Assembly (NCBI GenBank): GCA_963823755.1
Contig: CAWGMP010000017.1
Span: 1 to 64,000 of the forward strand
Length of the DNA stretch: 64,000 bases
Source of the DNA: GCA-003244245 sp963823755
Lineage (GTDB): Bacteria > Actinomycetota > Actinomycetes > Mycobacteriales > Pseudonocardiaceae
Reading direction: 5' to 3'
Shown here: in pieces, positions 47,816 to 57,028 of the stretch
Layout of the letters: each line of letters starts with the position of its first letter
Position numbering within the stretch: position 1 is the stretch's first letter
Notes under the pieces: generated by a model
Told to the model about the DNA's origin: nothing
Seen by the model: only the letters and a program-made list of their open reading frames with translations
Database searches by the model: none
Made by a program: the position numbers and the translations under genes

Positions 47816-50719
47816 ATGTCACACCGAGCGCCGACGGGACCGCAGGGCGCTAACGAAGCGGCGACGCTGCGGCGGGAGCGGCTACTGGAGCGGCTGCAGA
47901 CCCCGGCGCACCTGACGCTCGTTCTGGCCCCGGCGGGCTGTGGCAAGACGACCCTGCTCTCCCAGTACAGCAACGAGGCATCGAGCCCGATCGTCTGGCA
48001 CCGGACCGACCGCTTGGACGTCGACCCTGCCCACTTCACGGCCAAGCTCGCCCGCGGGCTCGCCGACGGTGGCGTGCTGCGGGAAGTGCCGGCGGTGGGA
48101 ACCGCACACGAGAGTTTCGACCGGTTCCTCGACACGGTCAGGGCAGCGGGGCCGGGACCGATCACCCTGGTGCTCGACGACGCGCACCTTCTGATCGGCT
48201 CTCCGACCGAGAGCTGCATCGAGACGTTGTTGTGCCACGTCCCGAGCATCTCGGTCGTCCTCGCCTCCCGTCGCGCACTGAACCTGAATCTGTGCCGGAT
48301 GGAGATCACCCCCATCACCGTCGTGACAGCCGACGATCTCCGCTTCCGGTCGTGGGAGGTGGAGGTGCTGTTCCGGGACGTCTATCGCGAGCCGCTGCCG
48401 CCCGACGACATCGCCGCGCTGGCCCGCCGCACCGAAGGCTGGGCGGCCTGCCTGCAGCTGTTCCACCTGTCCACCCAGTGCCGCCCGCTGAGTGAACGGC
48501 GCCGGGCGCTACACGCGCTGGCCGGCGGGCCCCGGTTCGTTCGCACCTACCTGGTCAGGACCGTCCTTGAAGAGCTTCCCCAGCGGTTGCGGAGCTTTCT
48601 CACCCGGACCTGCGTATTCGAGCTGCTCACCGCCCAGCGCTGCGATCGCCTGCTCGACACGGCCGACGCCCAACAGCGGCTCGAGGAGCTGGAAGGGCTG
48701 GGGGCATTGACTACCTCCACAGACGGGGGCCAGACATTTCGCTACCACGAGGTCCTGCGGCGTCATCTGGAGGGCGCGCTCCTCGACGAGCTCGGGGCGA
48801 AGCACACCCGGCTTTGGTACGCCAAGGCGGCATCACTGCTCGAGGAGTCCGGTGCGCTCGGCGAGGCAGTCCGTGCTCACCTGCGGGCGGAGTGCTGGAC
48901 CGAGGCCACCCGGTTGCTCCACGACGATGGGGCGCGGGTGATCGCGGCCGAGCCGAGCACGGTGTGGCACGACCTCGTGCCGCAGCAGATGGTCGATGAG
49001 GACCCCTGGCTGAGCATGGCCGTGGCAAGGCGGCTCGCCGGCGAGGGACGGCTACCCGAGGCGGCCCGGCGTTACCAGCACGCAGAGGCCTTGTTCCCGG
49101 ACCCGGCGGATCGGCAGCGGGCGGCCTGGGACCGCCGGCTGGTCGAACTGTGGATCGAAGGTCGAGCGCAACCCCAACTACACTGGTTGGACCGGCTGCG
49201 CGCCATCGTGCACCGCCATCCTGGGTCGGTCCCCACCAGGCAGACCCCAGGGGACCAGCTGTGTGCCGCGGTCGCGTCGCTACTGACCGGAGACGTCCGC
49301 GCGGCAGGCCGCGCGCTGCATGAGTTGCTCGACGACCCGGATAGCGACGGTGCGCTCGCCCTGGCAGCCCGGCTCGTGTCGGCGATCGTCGATCTGATGT
49401 CCGGCGAAGCGGCGGACGGGTCGGCCCGGCGGCTGGCCACCGACGCCGAGCGCAACGGCGCCCTGTGGCTCGCCCGGCAGGCCCGGGTGGTATGCGCGTA
49501 CCGGGCCGGCGACGCCGGGGAGATTCAGCGGGTAGCGGCCGAGTGCGACGGTGTGGGGGACGCGTGGGGCACGCTGCTGGCCCGCGCCGCCCACGCGCTG
49601 GGTCAGCTGCTGACCGGGGAACCCGCCCACTCGGCCTGGCGTGACGTGGCCGAACGCTGCCGAGCGCTCGACGCCGGGAGCATGGAGGCGTGGTCGTTGG
49701 CCTTCGCCGCGCTCGCCGCCGCGGAGCAGGGTGAACCGGACGCCGCCTCGTTGGCGCACCTCGCCGAGTCGTTCAGCCGCACGGCGGGTGTCTGGGGCGC
49801 CCAGGCGTTGACCGCGCTCGTGCTCGCCGCCACCGACGCCGGGTCCGCCTCTGCGCACCTCCGGCAGGCTCGCTCCCTGGCCGAGACGCACGGGCTACCG
49901 TGGCCGGACACGCTGGCCACCCGGTTGCTCGGTTCCGCGCCACCCACCGAGAAGCCGGTGGTGGTCGAGCCGGCGCCGCCGGCGGTGCGGCTGCGATGCC
50001 TCGGCGGGTTCGCGTTCGAGATCGTCGGCCGCACCCTGGACTGGGGCGCGATCCGGCCGCGCGCTGCGACGATGCTGCGGCTGCTCGCCATCCACCTACC
50101 ACAGCCGGTGCACCGCGAGTTGCTGCTACAGCTGTGGCCGGATCTGCCGACCGACCGGGCAGTGCGCAGCATGCAGGTCGCGGTGTCCAGCCTGCGCGCA
50201 TTGCTGGCGCCCGGCACCCCGGGTGGCACGCTGCAGCGCTACGGCGACGCCTATGCGCTGGTCCTGCCACCGGGCAGCGAAGCCGACGTGGTTGACTTCG
50301 CGGCCCAGCTGCAGGCGGCGACGCAGGCCAGACACGCCCGGGACACCGACGTCGAGCGCACCGCATTGGCCCGTGCTGTCGCCGTTTACCGTGGCGAGCT
50401 GCTGCCCGAGGACGGCCCTGCGGAGTGGGTCATCGACGCCCGCGAGCGGCTGCAACAGCAGGCGGCGACCGCGGCCGGGCGCCTGGCTGAGCTGGGGCTG
50501 GCCGAGGGGGACCTCCGGTCGGCCATTGACGCCGCGCGTCGCAGCGTGGACATCGACCCGTTCCGCGACGCGTCGTGGCGGGTTCTGATCGCGGCCTGTG
50601 ACCAGGCCAGCGAGCCTGCCGCGGCCGCCCGAGCCAGGCGGGACTACGCCGATGTCCTCACCATGCTCGGCATCCCGGCTCTCCGTGCCAGGCCACTGGT
50701 CTCAGCCCCAGCTCGCTGA
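47816..50719 (+). CDS. STAND-ATPase/SARP (BTAD) transcriptional regulator
   Basis: 967 aa. N-terminal MalT-like STAND ATPase with Walker A APAGCGKTTLLSQY (about residues 42-52) and Walker B ITLVLDDAHLL, then helical TPR-like repeats (about 350-690). The C-terminus (about 720-960) has an OmpR-type DNA-binding domain (LRCLGGFAFEIVGRTLDW..., MQVAVSSLRALLAP) followed by a bacterial transcriptional activation domain (ARERLQQQAATAAGRLAELG, DPFRDASWRVLI). SARP regulators of this plan control secondary metabolism and are often adjacent to eCIS clusters. Its 3' end overlaps the last eCIS gene by 18 bp on the opposite strand. Confidence 0.88.
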   Translation: MSHRAPTGPQGANEAATLRRERLLERLQTPAHLTLVLAPAGCGKTTLLSQYSNEASSPIVWHRTDRLDVDPAHFTAKLARGLADGGVLREVPAVGTAHESFDRFLDTVRAAGPGPITLVLDDAHLLIGSPTESCIETLLCHVPSISVVLASRRALNLNLCRMEITPITVVTADDLRFRSWEVEVLFRDVYREPLPPDDIAALARRTEGWAACLQLFHLSTQCRPLSERRRALHALAGGPRFVRTYLVRTVLEELPQRLRSFLTRTCVFELLTAQRCDRLLDTADAQQRLEELEGLGALTTSTDGGQTFRYHEVLRRHLEGALLDELGAKHTRLWYAKAASLLEESGALGEAVRAHLRAECWTEATRLLHDDGARVIAAEPSTVWHDLVPQQMVDEDPWLSMAVARRLAGEGRLPEAARRYQHAEALFPDPADRQRAAWDRRLVELWIEGRAQPQLHWLDRLRAIVHRHPGSVPTRQTPGDQLCAAVASLLTGDVRAAGRALHELLDDPDSDGALALAARLVSAIVDLMSGEAADGSARRLATDAERNGALWLARQARVVCAYRAGDAGEIQRVAAECDGVGDAWGTLLARAAHALGQLLTGEPAHSAWRDVAERCRALDAGSMEAWSLAFAALAAAEQGEPDAASLAHLAESFSRTAGVWGAQALTALVLAATDAGSASAHLRQARSLAETHGLPWPDTLATRLLGSAPPTEKPVVVEPAPPAVRLRCLGGFAFEIVGRTLDWGAIRPRAATMLRLLAIHLPQPVHRELLLQLWPDLPTDRAVRSMQVAVSSLRALLAPGTPGGTLQRYGDAYALVLPPGSEADVVDFAAQLQAATQARHARDTDVERTALARAVAVYRGELLPEDGPAEWVIDARERLQQQAATAAGRLAELGLAEGDLRSAIDAARRSVDIDPFRDASWRVLIAACDQASEPAAAARARRDYADVLTMLGIPALRARPLVSAPAR

Positions 50720-51262
50720 CGCCAAGGGCAGCACCTCGACGGAATAGGGCAGGTGAGCCGGCCGCGCGTCGCGCACCGCACGGTCGAGCCTGACCCGGTT
50801 GACCGAGTTCGGGTCGCTGACCCGCACGATCACCTGTAGCCGGGGACTTTCCGTTCCCGGTGGCATGGCACCCGGCTCGGCTGACCACCGGGTACCACCA
50901 CTTTCGATCAGCTCGACCTCTCCCCCGGTGACCAGCTGCAGGTACTCGACCAAACCACGGTGAGTTCCCCGGTCCCAGTGCAGGCGCGCGGTGGCCGCCA
51001 CCATCGCTCGCTGCCTGCTCTCCGGCCAGGTCTCGTCGAGTTCGACGCCCACCCATGAGGCCAACCAGGGCAGGAAGTCACGCGGGGTCAGCCACGGGTC
51101 GAGGTGGGCTTCGAGACAGTCCAGGGTCACGAAGACCGGGGCGAGCACGGTGTCCAGCCCCTCGGTGAAGCGCTGGACCAGGGAATCCTCCAAGTACACC
51201 CCAGGCAGCAGCTCGCCCAGCGGGTGCCCCGACACCAGGCCGTCGACGGTGCCGCGGGTCAC
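50702..51262 (-). CDS. eCIS/phage tail protein I (TIGR02242-like)
   Basis: 186 aa. LPGVYLEDSLVQRFTEGLDT VL, FLPWLASWVGVELDETWPES and LHWDRGTHRGLVEYLQLVTG are typical of P2 tail protein I-like (TIGR02242) proteins that join the baseplate wedge to the outside. GTG 51262 overlaps the previous stop (GTGA). Last gene of the cluster in the window and the 3' end of the operon. Confidence 0.85.
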   Translation of the reverse strand: MTRGTVDGLVSGHPLGELLPGVYLEDSLVQRFTEGLDTVLAPVFVTLDCLEAHLDPWLTPRDFLPWLASWVGVELDETWPESRQRAMVAATARLHWDRGTHRGLVEYLQLVTGGEVELIESGGTRWSAEPGAMPPGTESPRLQVIVRVSDPNSVNRVRLDRAVRDARPAHLPYSVEVLPLASASWG

Positions 51263-53214
51263 GAGTTCGCCAGTCCCACGACGTGCTCGATGGAGAAGGG
51301 CAGCTCGTCTGGCTCCAGCTCCACCTTGAGCCGCGCTCCCTCAACAGGCAGGCCACTGGCGGGATCGACGAGGTAGAGCCGCACGTCCTCGACGACCTCC
51401 ACCCCGGCCACCCGCTGCACCGTGGCCAGCAGCTCCCCAGCGTGCACCGCCCGGCCGAACGCCCAACCCGTACCCTCCGGCCCACCGCGCAACGGATGGA
51501 GCCGGCGATACAGCGCGCCCAACACGTCCTGGGTGACCCGGTCAGGGTCGGCCAGCGGCCCGAGCCGCACCGTCGCGACCACCCTGATCCATCGGTAGGC
51601 GGGTGGCTCGACGATCAGCCGGGTGCCGAGTACCCGCCGCTCGTCAAGATAGGCCGCGAGCGCGGCGAGCAGCTCGGGACGCGGTTGCAGGGCGGCGAAG
51701 GGCACCGGCACCGCCGGCTCACCCGGCACCGAGGGCACCACCAGCAGCCGGACCACCGCCGGATCGGCGTCCTGACCAGCGACGCACCGCACCCGCGCGG
51801 CTCGCGGATCGGCCTCGCACGCCAGCGACTCGTAGTCGCCCACCGTGACCGCGCGCCGTCGCGTGCGCAGGAACAGCGGGGCCCGCAATTTGGCGTTCTC
51901 CATGTCCTCACCGTCGATGCCGCCGGATGCGGGCCTGCGGTTCTCCACCCGCGTGACGAAAGGCACCGATGCCCGCAACGCGGTGATCGCGCCCCGGGCC
52001 ACGTTGCCGCGGCGGCCGCCGCCGATGCGGTAGAACGGGACCTTGATCGCGGCTCCCATCGGTGGGATCGCGCCGTACTGCCGGATCTGGCCGTCGGGTT
52101 GCCGGACTCCCGGCCCGAAGACGATCTCGCCGCCGATCGGGTCGAGCACGAAGTGCCGGTCGTCCGCCCCGCTGCCGGCGAAGTGCGGGACCTGGCGCCA
52201 CTCCCGCCGCTCGGCGCCGGCTCCGACCTGCACCACGAGCGGCTCGGGCCCGGCGACGACGGGGCGATAAGCCAGCGGGAAACGCTGGCCGGGCACACCA
52301 TCGGACACCCCGAGGACCTCGTTGTGGACGGTCTCGCTGTACGCGGCGTCGATCGTGCCGCCCACCGTGAACGCGCTCGCGCCGTGGATCCGCGGCGACG
52401 AGGTGTAGAAGGGCTGCCCGGGCGCGGCCGGCACCACCCGGCACCGCAGCCAGCCGGCCGGCTGCGCGGCGATGACCGAGGTGGTGTGCTCGGCAGGGAC
52501 GTGTACCACCACGTCACCCGGCCGGTTGAGCCCGCCGGTCCCGTCACTTTCCAGCTCGCAGAAGTCCCATCGGTTGCCGGTCCAGGCCTCCCAGACCAGC
52601 GGCGGTTGGCGCGGGTCGACGCCCACACCCTCGACCTGGCAGTCGAACCGCAGCGCCACCGCGCAGCGCGGCACCGCCACCGACAGCCCGATCAGCAGCG
52701 CGTCGCCGTACTCCGGCGTGATCGAGAAACACGGGAACGGTTCGTTACTGCTCAGCGCCCTGTTCCGGTCCACCGGCTGACCGCCGTGCTCGTCGGCGGT
52801 GGTGGCGATCCCGACGAGTGAGCACGCCAGGATGTTCAGGTGGTCGGTGGTGGTGAACGACAGCGCCTCCTCGGTCTCGGTGCGCTGGGTGGCCACCTCG
52901 GTCCCGGCCGGCACCGTGACGGTGTCCTCACGCGGGGCGGCCAGCCAGAACGTGGTGGCGGCAACCGCCGGTGCCGGGGGGTACAGCGGCATCCCGAGCA
53001 GCTCGAGGAACCGCAGGTAGAGCCGGTCGGGCACCTGGTTGAGGCGGTAGAACAGCTGGTCGACCACCATCGCGAAGGTCTCGATCAGCGTGACACCCGG
53101 GTCGGAGACGTTGTGGTCACTCCACTCCGGGCACCGGCGCTGCACGTAGCGTTTCGCATCATCGACGAGGTCCTGGAAGCGACGGTCGTCCAGGTTCGGT
53201 GCGACCAATGTCAC
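51259..53214 (-). CDS. eCIS baseplate assembly protein (TIGR02243, gp6/J-like)
   Basis: 651 aa. APNLDDRRFQDLVDDAKRYV QRRCPEW..., SDPGVTLIETFAMVVDQLFY RLNQVPDRLYLRFLELLGM at the N-terminus and YRIGGGRRGNVARGAI with TRRRAVTVGDYESLACEAD later are the TIGR02243 signature. In Afp/PVC this is the baseplate wedge. GTG 53214 overlaps the gp25 stop (GTGA) and its own stop overlaps the tail I start. Confidence 0.9.
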   Translation of the reverse strand: MTLVAPNLDDRRFQDLVDDAKRYVQRRCPEWSDHNVSDPGVTLIETFAMVVDQLFYRLNQVPDRLYLRFLELLGMPLYPPAPAVAATTFWLAAPREDTVTVPAGTEVATQRTETEEALSFTTTDHLNILACSLVGIATTADEHGGQPVDRNRALSSNEPFPCFSITPEYGDALLIGLSVAVPRCAVALRFDCQVEGVGVDPRQPPLVWEAWTGNRWDFCELESDGTGGLNRPGDVVVHVPAEHTTSVIAAQPAGWLRCRVVPAAPGQPFYTSSPRIHGASAFTVGGTIDAAYSETVHNEVLGVSDGVPGQRFPLAYRPVVAGPEPLVVQVGAGAERREWRQVPHFAGSGADDRHFVLDPIGGEIVFGPGVRQPDGQIRQYGAIPPMGAAIKVPFYRIGGGRRGNVARGAITALRASVPFVTRVENRRPASGGIDGEDMENAKLRAPLFLRTRRRAVTVGDYESLACEADPRAARVRCVAGQDADPAVVRLLVVPSVPGEPAVPVPFAALQPRPELLAALAAYLDERRVLGTRLIVEPPAYRWIRVVATVRLGPLADPDRVTQDVLGALYRRLHPLRGGPEGTGWAFGRAVHAGELLATVQRVAGVEVVEDVRLYLVDPASGLPVEGARLKVELEPDELPFSIEHVVGLANS

Positions 53215-53645
53215 GACCCACCTCCAGCGCTGTCGGCGCTCTCGTGCGACGGGATCACGTAGAACGGGAAGACCAGGTTGCGCGGATCGTTGGTGCCGCG
53301 GATCGCGTAGTGCACGTCGATGTAGAGCGTGCCCTCCTCGACCGCGTCGAACTGGACCTGGATGTCGACGATGTCGATCCGCGGCTCCCAGCGGTCCAGC
53401 GCGGAGCGCACCTCGAAGGCGAGCTGCCCCGCGGTGGCCGCATCGGCCGGCGCGAAGACGAAGTCGTGGATGGCACAGCCGAATTCGGGACGCATCGGCC
53501 GTTCGCCGGGCGCGGTGGCCAGGATCAAACGGATGCTCTCCTCGATCTCGCGTTCCCGGGTCACCAATGCGATGCTCCCGGTCCGGTCGGTGCGCAGCGG
53601 GAACGCCCAGCCGGCGCCGATGAACTGCTCTGCCACCGCTCTCAC
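53211..53645 (-). CDS. eCIS baseplate gp25-like protein
   Basis: 144 aa gp25/GPW family: GWAFPLRTDRTGSIALVTRE REIEESIRLILATAPGERPM RPEFGCAIHDFVFAP is a textbook match. gp25 nucleates sheath assembly at the baseplate. Start at GTG 53645, which overlaps the PAAR gene stop (GTGA); the ORF opens at 53693 inside the PAAR gene. Confidence 0.92.
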   Translation of the reverse strand: MRAVAEQFIGAGWAFPLRTDRTGSIALVTREREIEESIRLILATAPGERPMRPEFGCAIHDFVFAPADAATAGQLAFEVRSALDRWEPRIDIVDIQVQFDAVEEGTLYIDVHYAIRGTNDPRNLVFPFYVIPSHESADSAGGGS

Positions 53646-53923
53646 CCGCCGATCATGACGGTCGGAAAGCCGACGATGATCGGCGCACCACATCCGGACA
53701 TGTCACCCATCCGAGCTGCGGGCATCCCGCCGATCAGCACGGTCGGGCAACCGGGCGGTACGATCACGCTCGGTGGATGGACCGCCGGTGGTGGGAACGA
53801 GCAGATGTGCGGCGTGCCGACGGTCGCCGCCGGCATCCCCCCGATGAGCACCGTCGGCACCCCGGGCGGACCGATCACGCCCGGGTGCCCGGTCGGGTCA
53901 CCGACCCGCGCTGCTGGTGGCAT
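53642..53923 (-). CDS. PAAR-domain spike tip
   Basis: 93 aa. Repeated P-x-A/V-x-x-GD/PT and PTVLIGGMPAA segments (three times, with CGAPIIVGFPTVMIGG at the end) form the metal-bound PAAR cone that caps the VgrG-like spike. GGAGGGCGCAC precedes ATG 53923. Confidence 0.92.
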   Translation of the reverse strand: MPPAARVGDPTGHPGVIGPPGVPTVLIGGMPAATVGTPHICSFPPPAVHPPSVIVPPGCPTVLIGGMPAARMGDMSGCGAPIIVGFPTVMIGG

Positions 53924-53950
53924 GTGCGCCCTCCACTCGGTTGGTCCGGC

Positions 53951-55780
53951 TCAGTTGATCCGGACGATCGCGGCCTGGATGCTGCAGGTCGCCCCACCCT
54001 TGACCTCGGTACTCGCCGAGCCGTTCAGGCTCACCGTGGCGCCCTGAACGCTCACCGCGGTGCTGCTGTTCACCTTCACCTCGCCGGCACCGCCGTCCAC
54101 CTTCACCCCGGTCTTGGCTTCGATCGCGACGTCCTGGCCCACCAGGCGCAGGCTGCCGGTCCCGGCGTCCACCGTGACACCCTTCTTAGCCTCGACGGTC
54201 ACCGTGCCGTCGCTGTGCACCGTGATCTTGGTCTGCTTCTGGTCGAGGTCGAGGAACAGCTTCCCGTCTCCGGTGCGGATCTTGATGCCCTGCGCTCCGG
54301 ATGCGGCCTCGAGCATCTCCAGGGCGTGACCGGTGCGGGACACGAATGCTCGCCGGTCGATGGCTCCCGAGCTGGCGTCGACGAGCTCCACGTCTCCCTT
54401 GGGCAGGGTGTCCACCCCGTTGTGCAGCCCACCGAGGACGTAAGGCCGCTGGAAGCTGCCCTGCTCGAACGCCACCAGCACCTCATCCCCCACCTCAGAC
54501 ACGATCACCGCACCCCGGTTCTTGCCCGCGCCGGGCTGCACGGTGCGCGCCCAGTCGCTGACGAAGTCGTCGTTGAGCCATGGGAAGGTCAGCCGGACCC
54601 GGCCCAGCTTCTCCGGGTCGCGGTTGTCCGACACCTGCCCGATCACCACGCCGGACCCGCCCGCTGCGCCCCCGCCGCCGAGGTGGGACCCGGTGAGGCC
54701 GAGCAGGGTGCGGTCCTGAGCGCCGCTGACCGTGACCCACGTCGTGTAGCCGATCTCAGGATCGAAGACATGCCTGCTGGCGCTCACGGTGTACTTGCCC
54801 TCGAACGGCGCTCCCGCCCCGGCCAACGTGACCGCGGTGCCTGCGCGCACATTCGGGTTGCCACGCATGACCACCTCAAGCTCGGCGAACCCGCCGGCCA
54901 CCTGCTCGCTCAGCGCCTTGGCGGCGTCGTTGACCTCGCCCTGGGTGGTGTAGGGCGAGTCGGTGGCGACCAACGGTTGCGCGTTGAAAGCGGCGGCGAG
55001 CTTGTCGGGCTTGGTGCCGATCTCAGCGGAGACGGTCTTCGCGGGCGCCGTGCCGATGACCGGGCGCTTGGCGGTGGGGTCCCAGCCACGGACCTGCACG
55101 GTGGAGACCTGCTCCGCGGAGGTGACCACGGCTCGCATCCGCAGCACGTTGCGACCGAGCTCCAGCACCATGGCATCGTCGGTCGCCGACGTGGTGGTGC
55201 TGGGTGCGGCAGCGGAGGATTTAGGGCGGCGGAACTCCAGCTTGCCGTCGACGATCGCGATCCCGGCGCCGACGTCGGCGGCCAGCTGCTTCAGAAACGC
55301 CCAGTCGGTGAGGTTGCCCTGCGAGATCTGCTTGTGCACGGCGGTCGTCTGGTCGATCTGCCCGACGTCCAACCCCGCGGTCCGGGCCACCTTGCGGACC
55401 ACGTCGGACACCGTCATCTGCAGGTAGCTCGCCACCCGGCGGCCGCGGGTCAGCCGGTGGGACTTGTCCAGCCCACGCACGACGGTGAACGTGCCGGTGC
55501 CGTCGAACTCCTTCTCCAGCGCGGTGACCTCACCGGCCAGCATCGGTACCGGCGTGTTGCTCTCGTTGGACGCCACCGACAGCGTGACCGGCTTGCCGAT
55601 CTCGATTCTCGCCTTGGCCAGCACGGCGTTGCCCGAGTCCCGGAACCGCAGCTCGAACAGGTCGGGAAGCACGCGGCTGTCGTCCACCACGCCCTGCACG
55701 AGCAGACCTGCGACGTCAGCCGGCAGCGGGGTGCCGCCGACCGTGACGATCAGCTGGTTGGTGAAGTCCTTGGCCGGCAT
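53951..55780 (-). CDS. VgrG-like spike protein (Afp8 type)
   Basis: 609 aa. gp27-like hub region (N-terminal 330 residues, including LTDWAFLKQLAADVGAGIAI), OB-fold GVVIGQVSDNRDPEKLGRVR LTFPWL and the gp5-like beta-helix at the C-terminus (KITVHSDGTVTVEAKKGVTV, then repeated VKVDGGAGEVKVNSSTAVSV). It trimerises to form the central spike that punctures the target. GGAG precedes ATG 55780; 12 bp after the CIS tube-initiator gene. Confidence 0.92.
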   Translation of the reverse strand: MPAKDFTNQLIVTVGGTPLPADVAGLLVQGVVDDSRVLPDLFELRFRDSGNAVLAKARIEIGKPVTLSVASNESNTPVPMLAGEVTALEKEFDGTGTFTVVRGLDKSHRLTRGRRVASYLQMTVSDVVRKVARTAGLDVGQIDQTTAVHKQISQGNLTDWAFLKQLAADVGAGIAIVDGKLEFRRPKSSAAAPSTTTSATDDAMVLELGRNVLRMRAVVTSAEQVSTVQVRGWDPTAKRPVIGTAPAKTVSAEIGTKPDKLAAAFNAQPLVATDSPYTTQGEVNDAAKALSEQVAGGFAELEVVMRGNPNVRAGTAVTLAGAGAPFEGKYTVSASRHVFDPEIGYTTWVTVSGAQDRTLLGLTGSHLGGGGAAGGSGVVIGQVSDNRDPEKLGRVRLTFPWLNDDFVSDWARTVQPGAGKNRGAVIVSEVGDEVLVAFEQGSFQRPYVLGGLHNGVDTLPKGDVELVDASSGAIDRRAFVSRTGHALEMLEAASGAQGIKIRTGDGKLFLDLDQKQTKITVHSDGTVTVEAKKGVTVDAGTGSLRLVGQDVAIEAKTGVKVDGGAGEVKVNSSTAVSVQGATVSLNGSASTEVKGGATCSIQAAIVRIN

Positions 55781-55792
55781 CGGGTCGCTCCG

Positions 55793-56545
55793 TCAGCCGT
55801 GAAGATCTTCGGCGGCCGGAACGAGCAGTGACGAGCCGGCTCGTAGCCGCATCGGGTCGTCGATGCGGTTGGCCGTGGCGATCGCCCGCCACATGGTCGG
55901 ATCGCCGTACTCGCGCCAGGCGATGGACGCCAGAGAGTCCCCGGACAGCACCGTGTGCACCCGGTGCGTGGACAGTGCGCCGGACGTGGGGTTCTGGCCC
56001 TTCTGCTCCTTCGAGATCTCCTCGAGATTGACGGTCGCGATGCCCCGGATCGGTAGGCCACCCGGCGTGAACAGCGTGTACTTGACGGTGACCGAGTGAA
56101 TGTAGCCGGTGAAGCTGGTCAGGCCACCCCAGTGGAAAATCACCCACGGTGGGTTGGGTTTCTTCTGGTCGTGGCTTTCAGGGGTCGGCACGCAACAGGA
56201 GAACAGCTTCTCGACGGTCTTGACCACGGAATCGTCCTGGGTGTCGCTGGAGTCGAGGAACATCTCCAGGGCGAGCTTGCACGGCTCCGGTCCCTTGAAC
56301 TCGGGCACCCCGCTGTTCTTGCTGCCCTTCTGTGCGTTGCGGCTCCACGTCGCGCTCTTGCTGAATGAGAGCTCCTTGGGGTTGAACTGGAAGTCGATGC
56401 GGCCACACCGCCCCCCGGGTTCCAGACTCCCTGGTGCCGTCGGCGGGGTGCGGAGCTCGAGGAACGCGTGTTCCAACTTCGGCCGGCCGCCGCCGCCCGA
56501 CGCCGTGCCGGCACTGGTTGCCGTCATCGCGACCGGTTGAGACAT
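55793..56545 (-). CDS. eCIS tube-initiation protein with LysM domain (Afp7 type)
   Basis: 250 aa. N-terminal tube-like half (RIDFQFNPKELSFSKSATWS, LALEMFLDSSDTQDDSVVKT V) and a C-terminal LysM domain (HTVLSGDSLASIAWREYGDP TMWRAIATAN). Afp7/gp53-like proteins join spike and tube, with LysM binding the baseplate. GGAGTAGACC precedes ATG 56545. Confidence 0.9.
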   Translation of the reverse strand: MSQPVAMTATSAGTASGGGGRPKLEHAFLELRTPPTAPGSLEPGGRCGRIDFQFNPKELSFSKSATWSRNAQKGSKNSGVPEFKGPEPCKLALEMFLDSSDTQDDSVVKTVEKLFSCCVPTPESHDQKKPNPPWVIFHWGGLTSFTGYIHSVTVKYTLFTPGGLPIRGIATVNLEEISKEQKGQNPTSGALSTHRVHTVLSGDSLASIAWREYGDPTMWRAIATANRIDDPMRLRAGSSLLVPAAEDLHG

Positions 56546-56576
56546 GGTCTACTCCTTGGGGTGGCTGGAAGGTGGC

Positions 56577-57017
56577 TCAGGCGACGAAACCGTGGTGGGC
56601 GATCTCGATGGTCTCGGTAGCCACCTTCGGCGAATCAGGGTTCAGTGACGGCCCGGTCCAGCGCACCGGAACCACATCGAGCAGACCCCAGCTGGCGATC
56701 ACCGTGCCGTCGAGGGTCTTGGCCTGGATCAGGCCGGTCTTCTTGCCCTCGACGGAACGCTTGCCACTGCCCTGCACGGCCTTCGCGAACCACTTGGTGA
56801 CCTTCTCGGTGTCCTTGGTCAACGGCCGGGACAGCTTGATGTTCGGGTACTTGGTCCTGGTCGGTAGCTGCCACACGAAGCCGTTGTTGCCGCCCTCCTC
56901 GCGCTGCTCGATGACGACTTCGCAGCCCAGCCCCTCGCAGCTGTTGAAGGCGCCGAGACTCTCCGAGTCGATCTGCACGACAAAACACACGCTGACGGCG
57001 GGATCCTGGTCGGCCAT
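56577..57017 (-). CDS. eCIS tube protein (second copy)
   Basis: 146 aa gp19-like tube protein: FVVQIDSESLGAFNSCEGLG CEVVIEQREEGGNNGFVWQL P, KLSRPLTKDT and TIEIAHHGF. This resembles the inner tube proteins of T4-type phages and Afp5. GGAGCGCCCC precedes ATG 57017. Cluster position, just before the Afp7-like gene, agrees with Afp5. Confidence 0.9.
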   Translation of the reverse strand: MADQDPAVSVCFVVQIDSESLGAFNSCEGLGCEVVIEQREEGGNNGFVWQLPTRTKYPNIKLSRPLTKDTEKVTKWFAKAVQGSGKRSVEGKKTGLIQAKTLDGTVIASWGLLDVVPVRWTGPSLNPDSPKVATETIEIAHHGFVA

Positions 57018-57028
57018 GGGGCGCTCCT

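Noticed and set aside
53777..55831. 684-aa plus-strand ORF opposite the VgrG-like gene
   Set aside because: Antisense shadow; the minus strand encodes a convincing spike protein.
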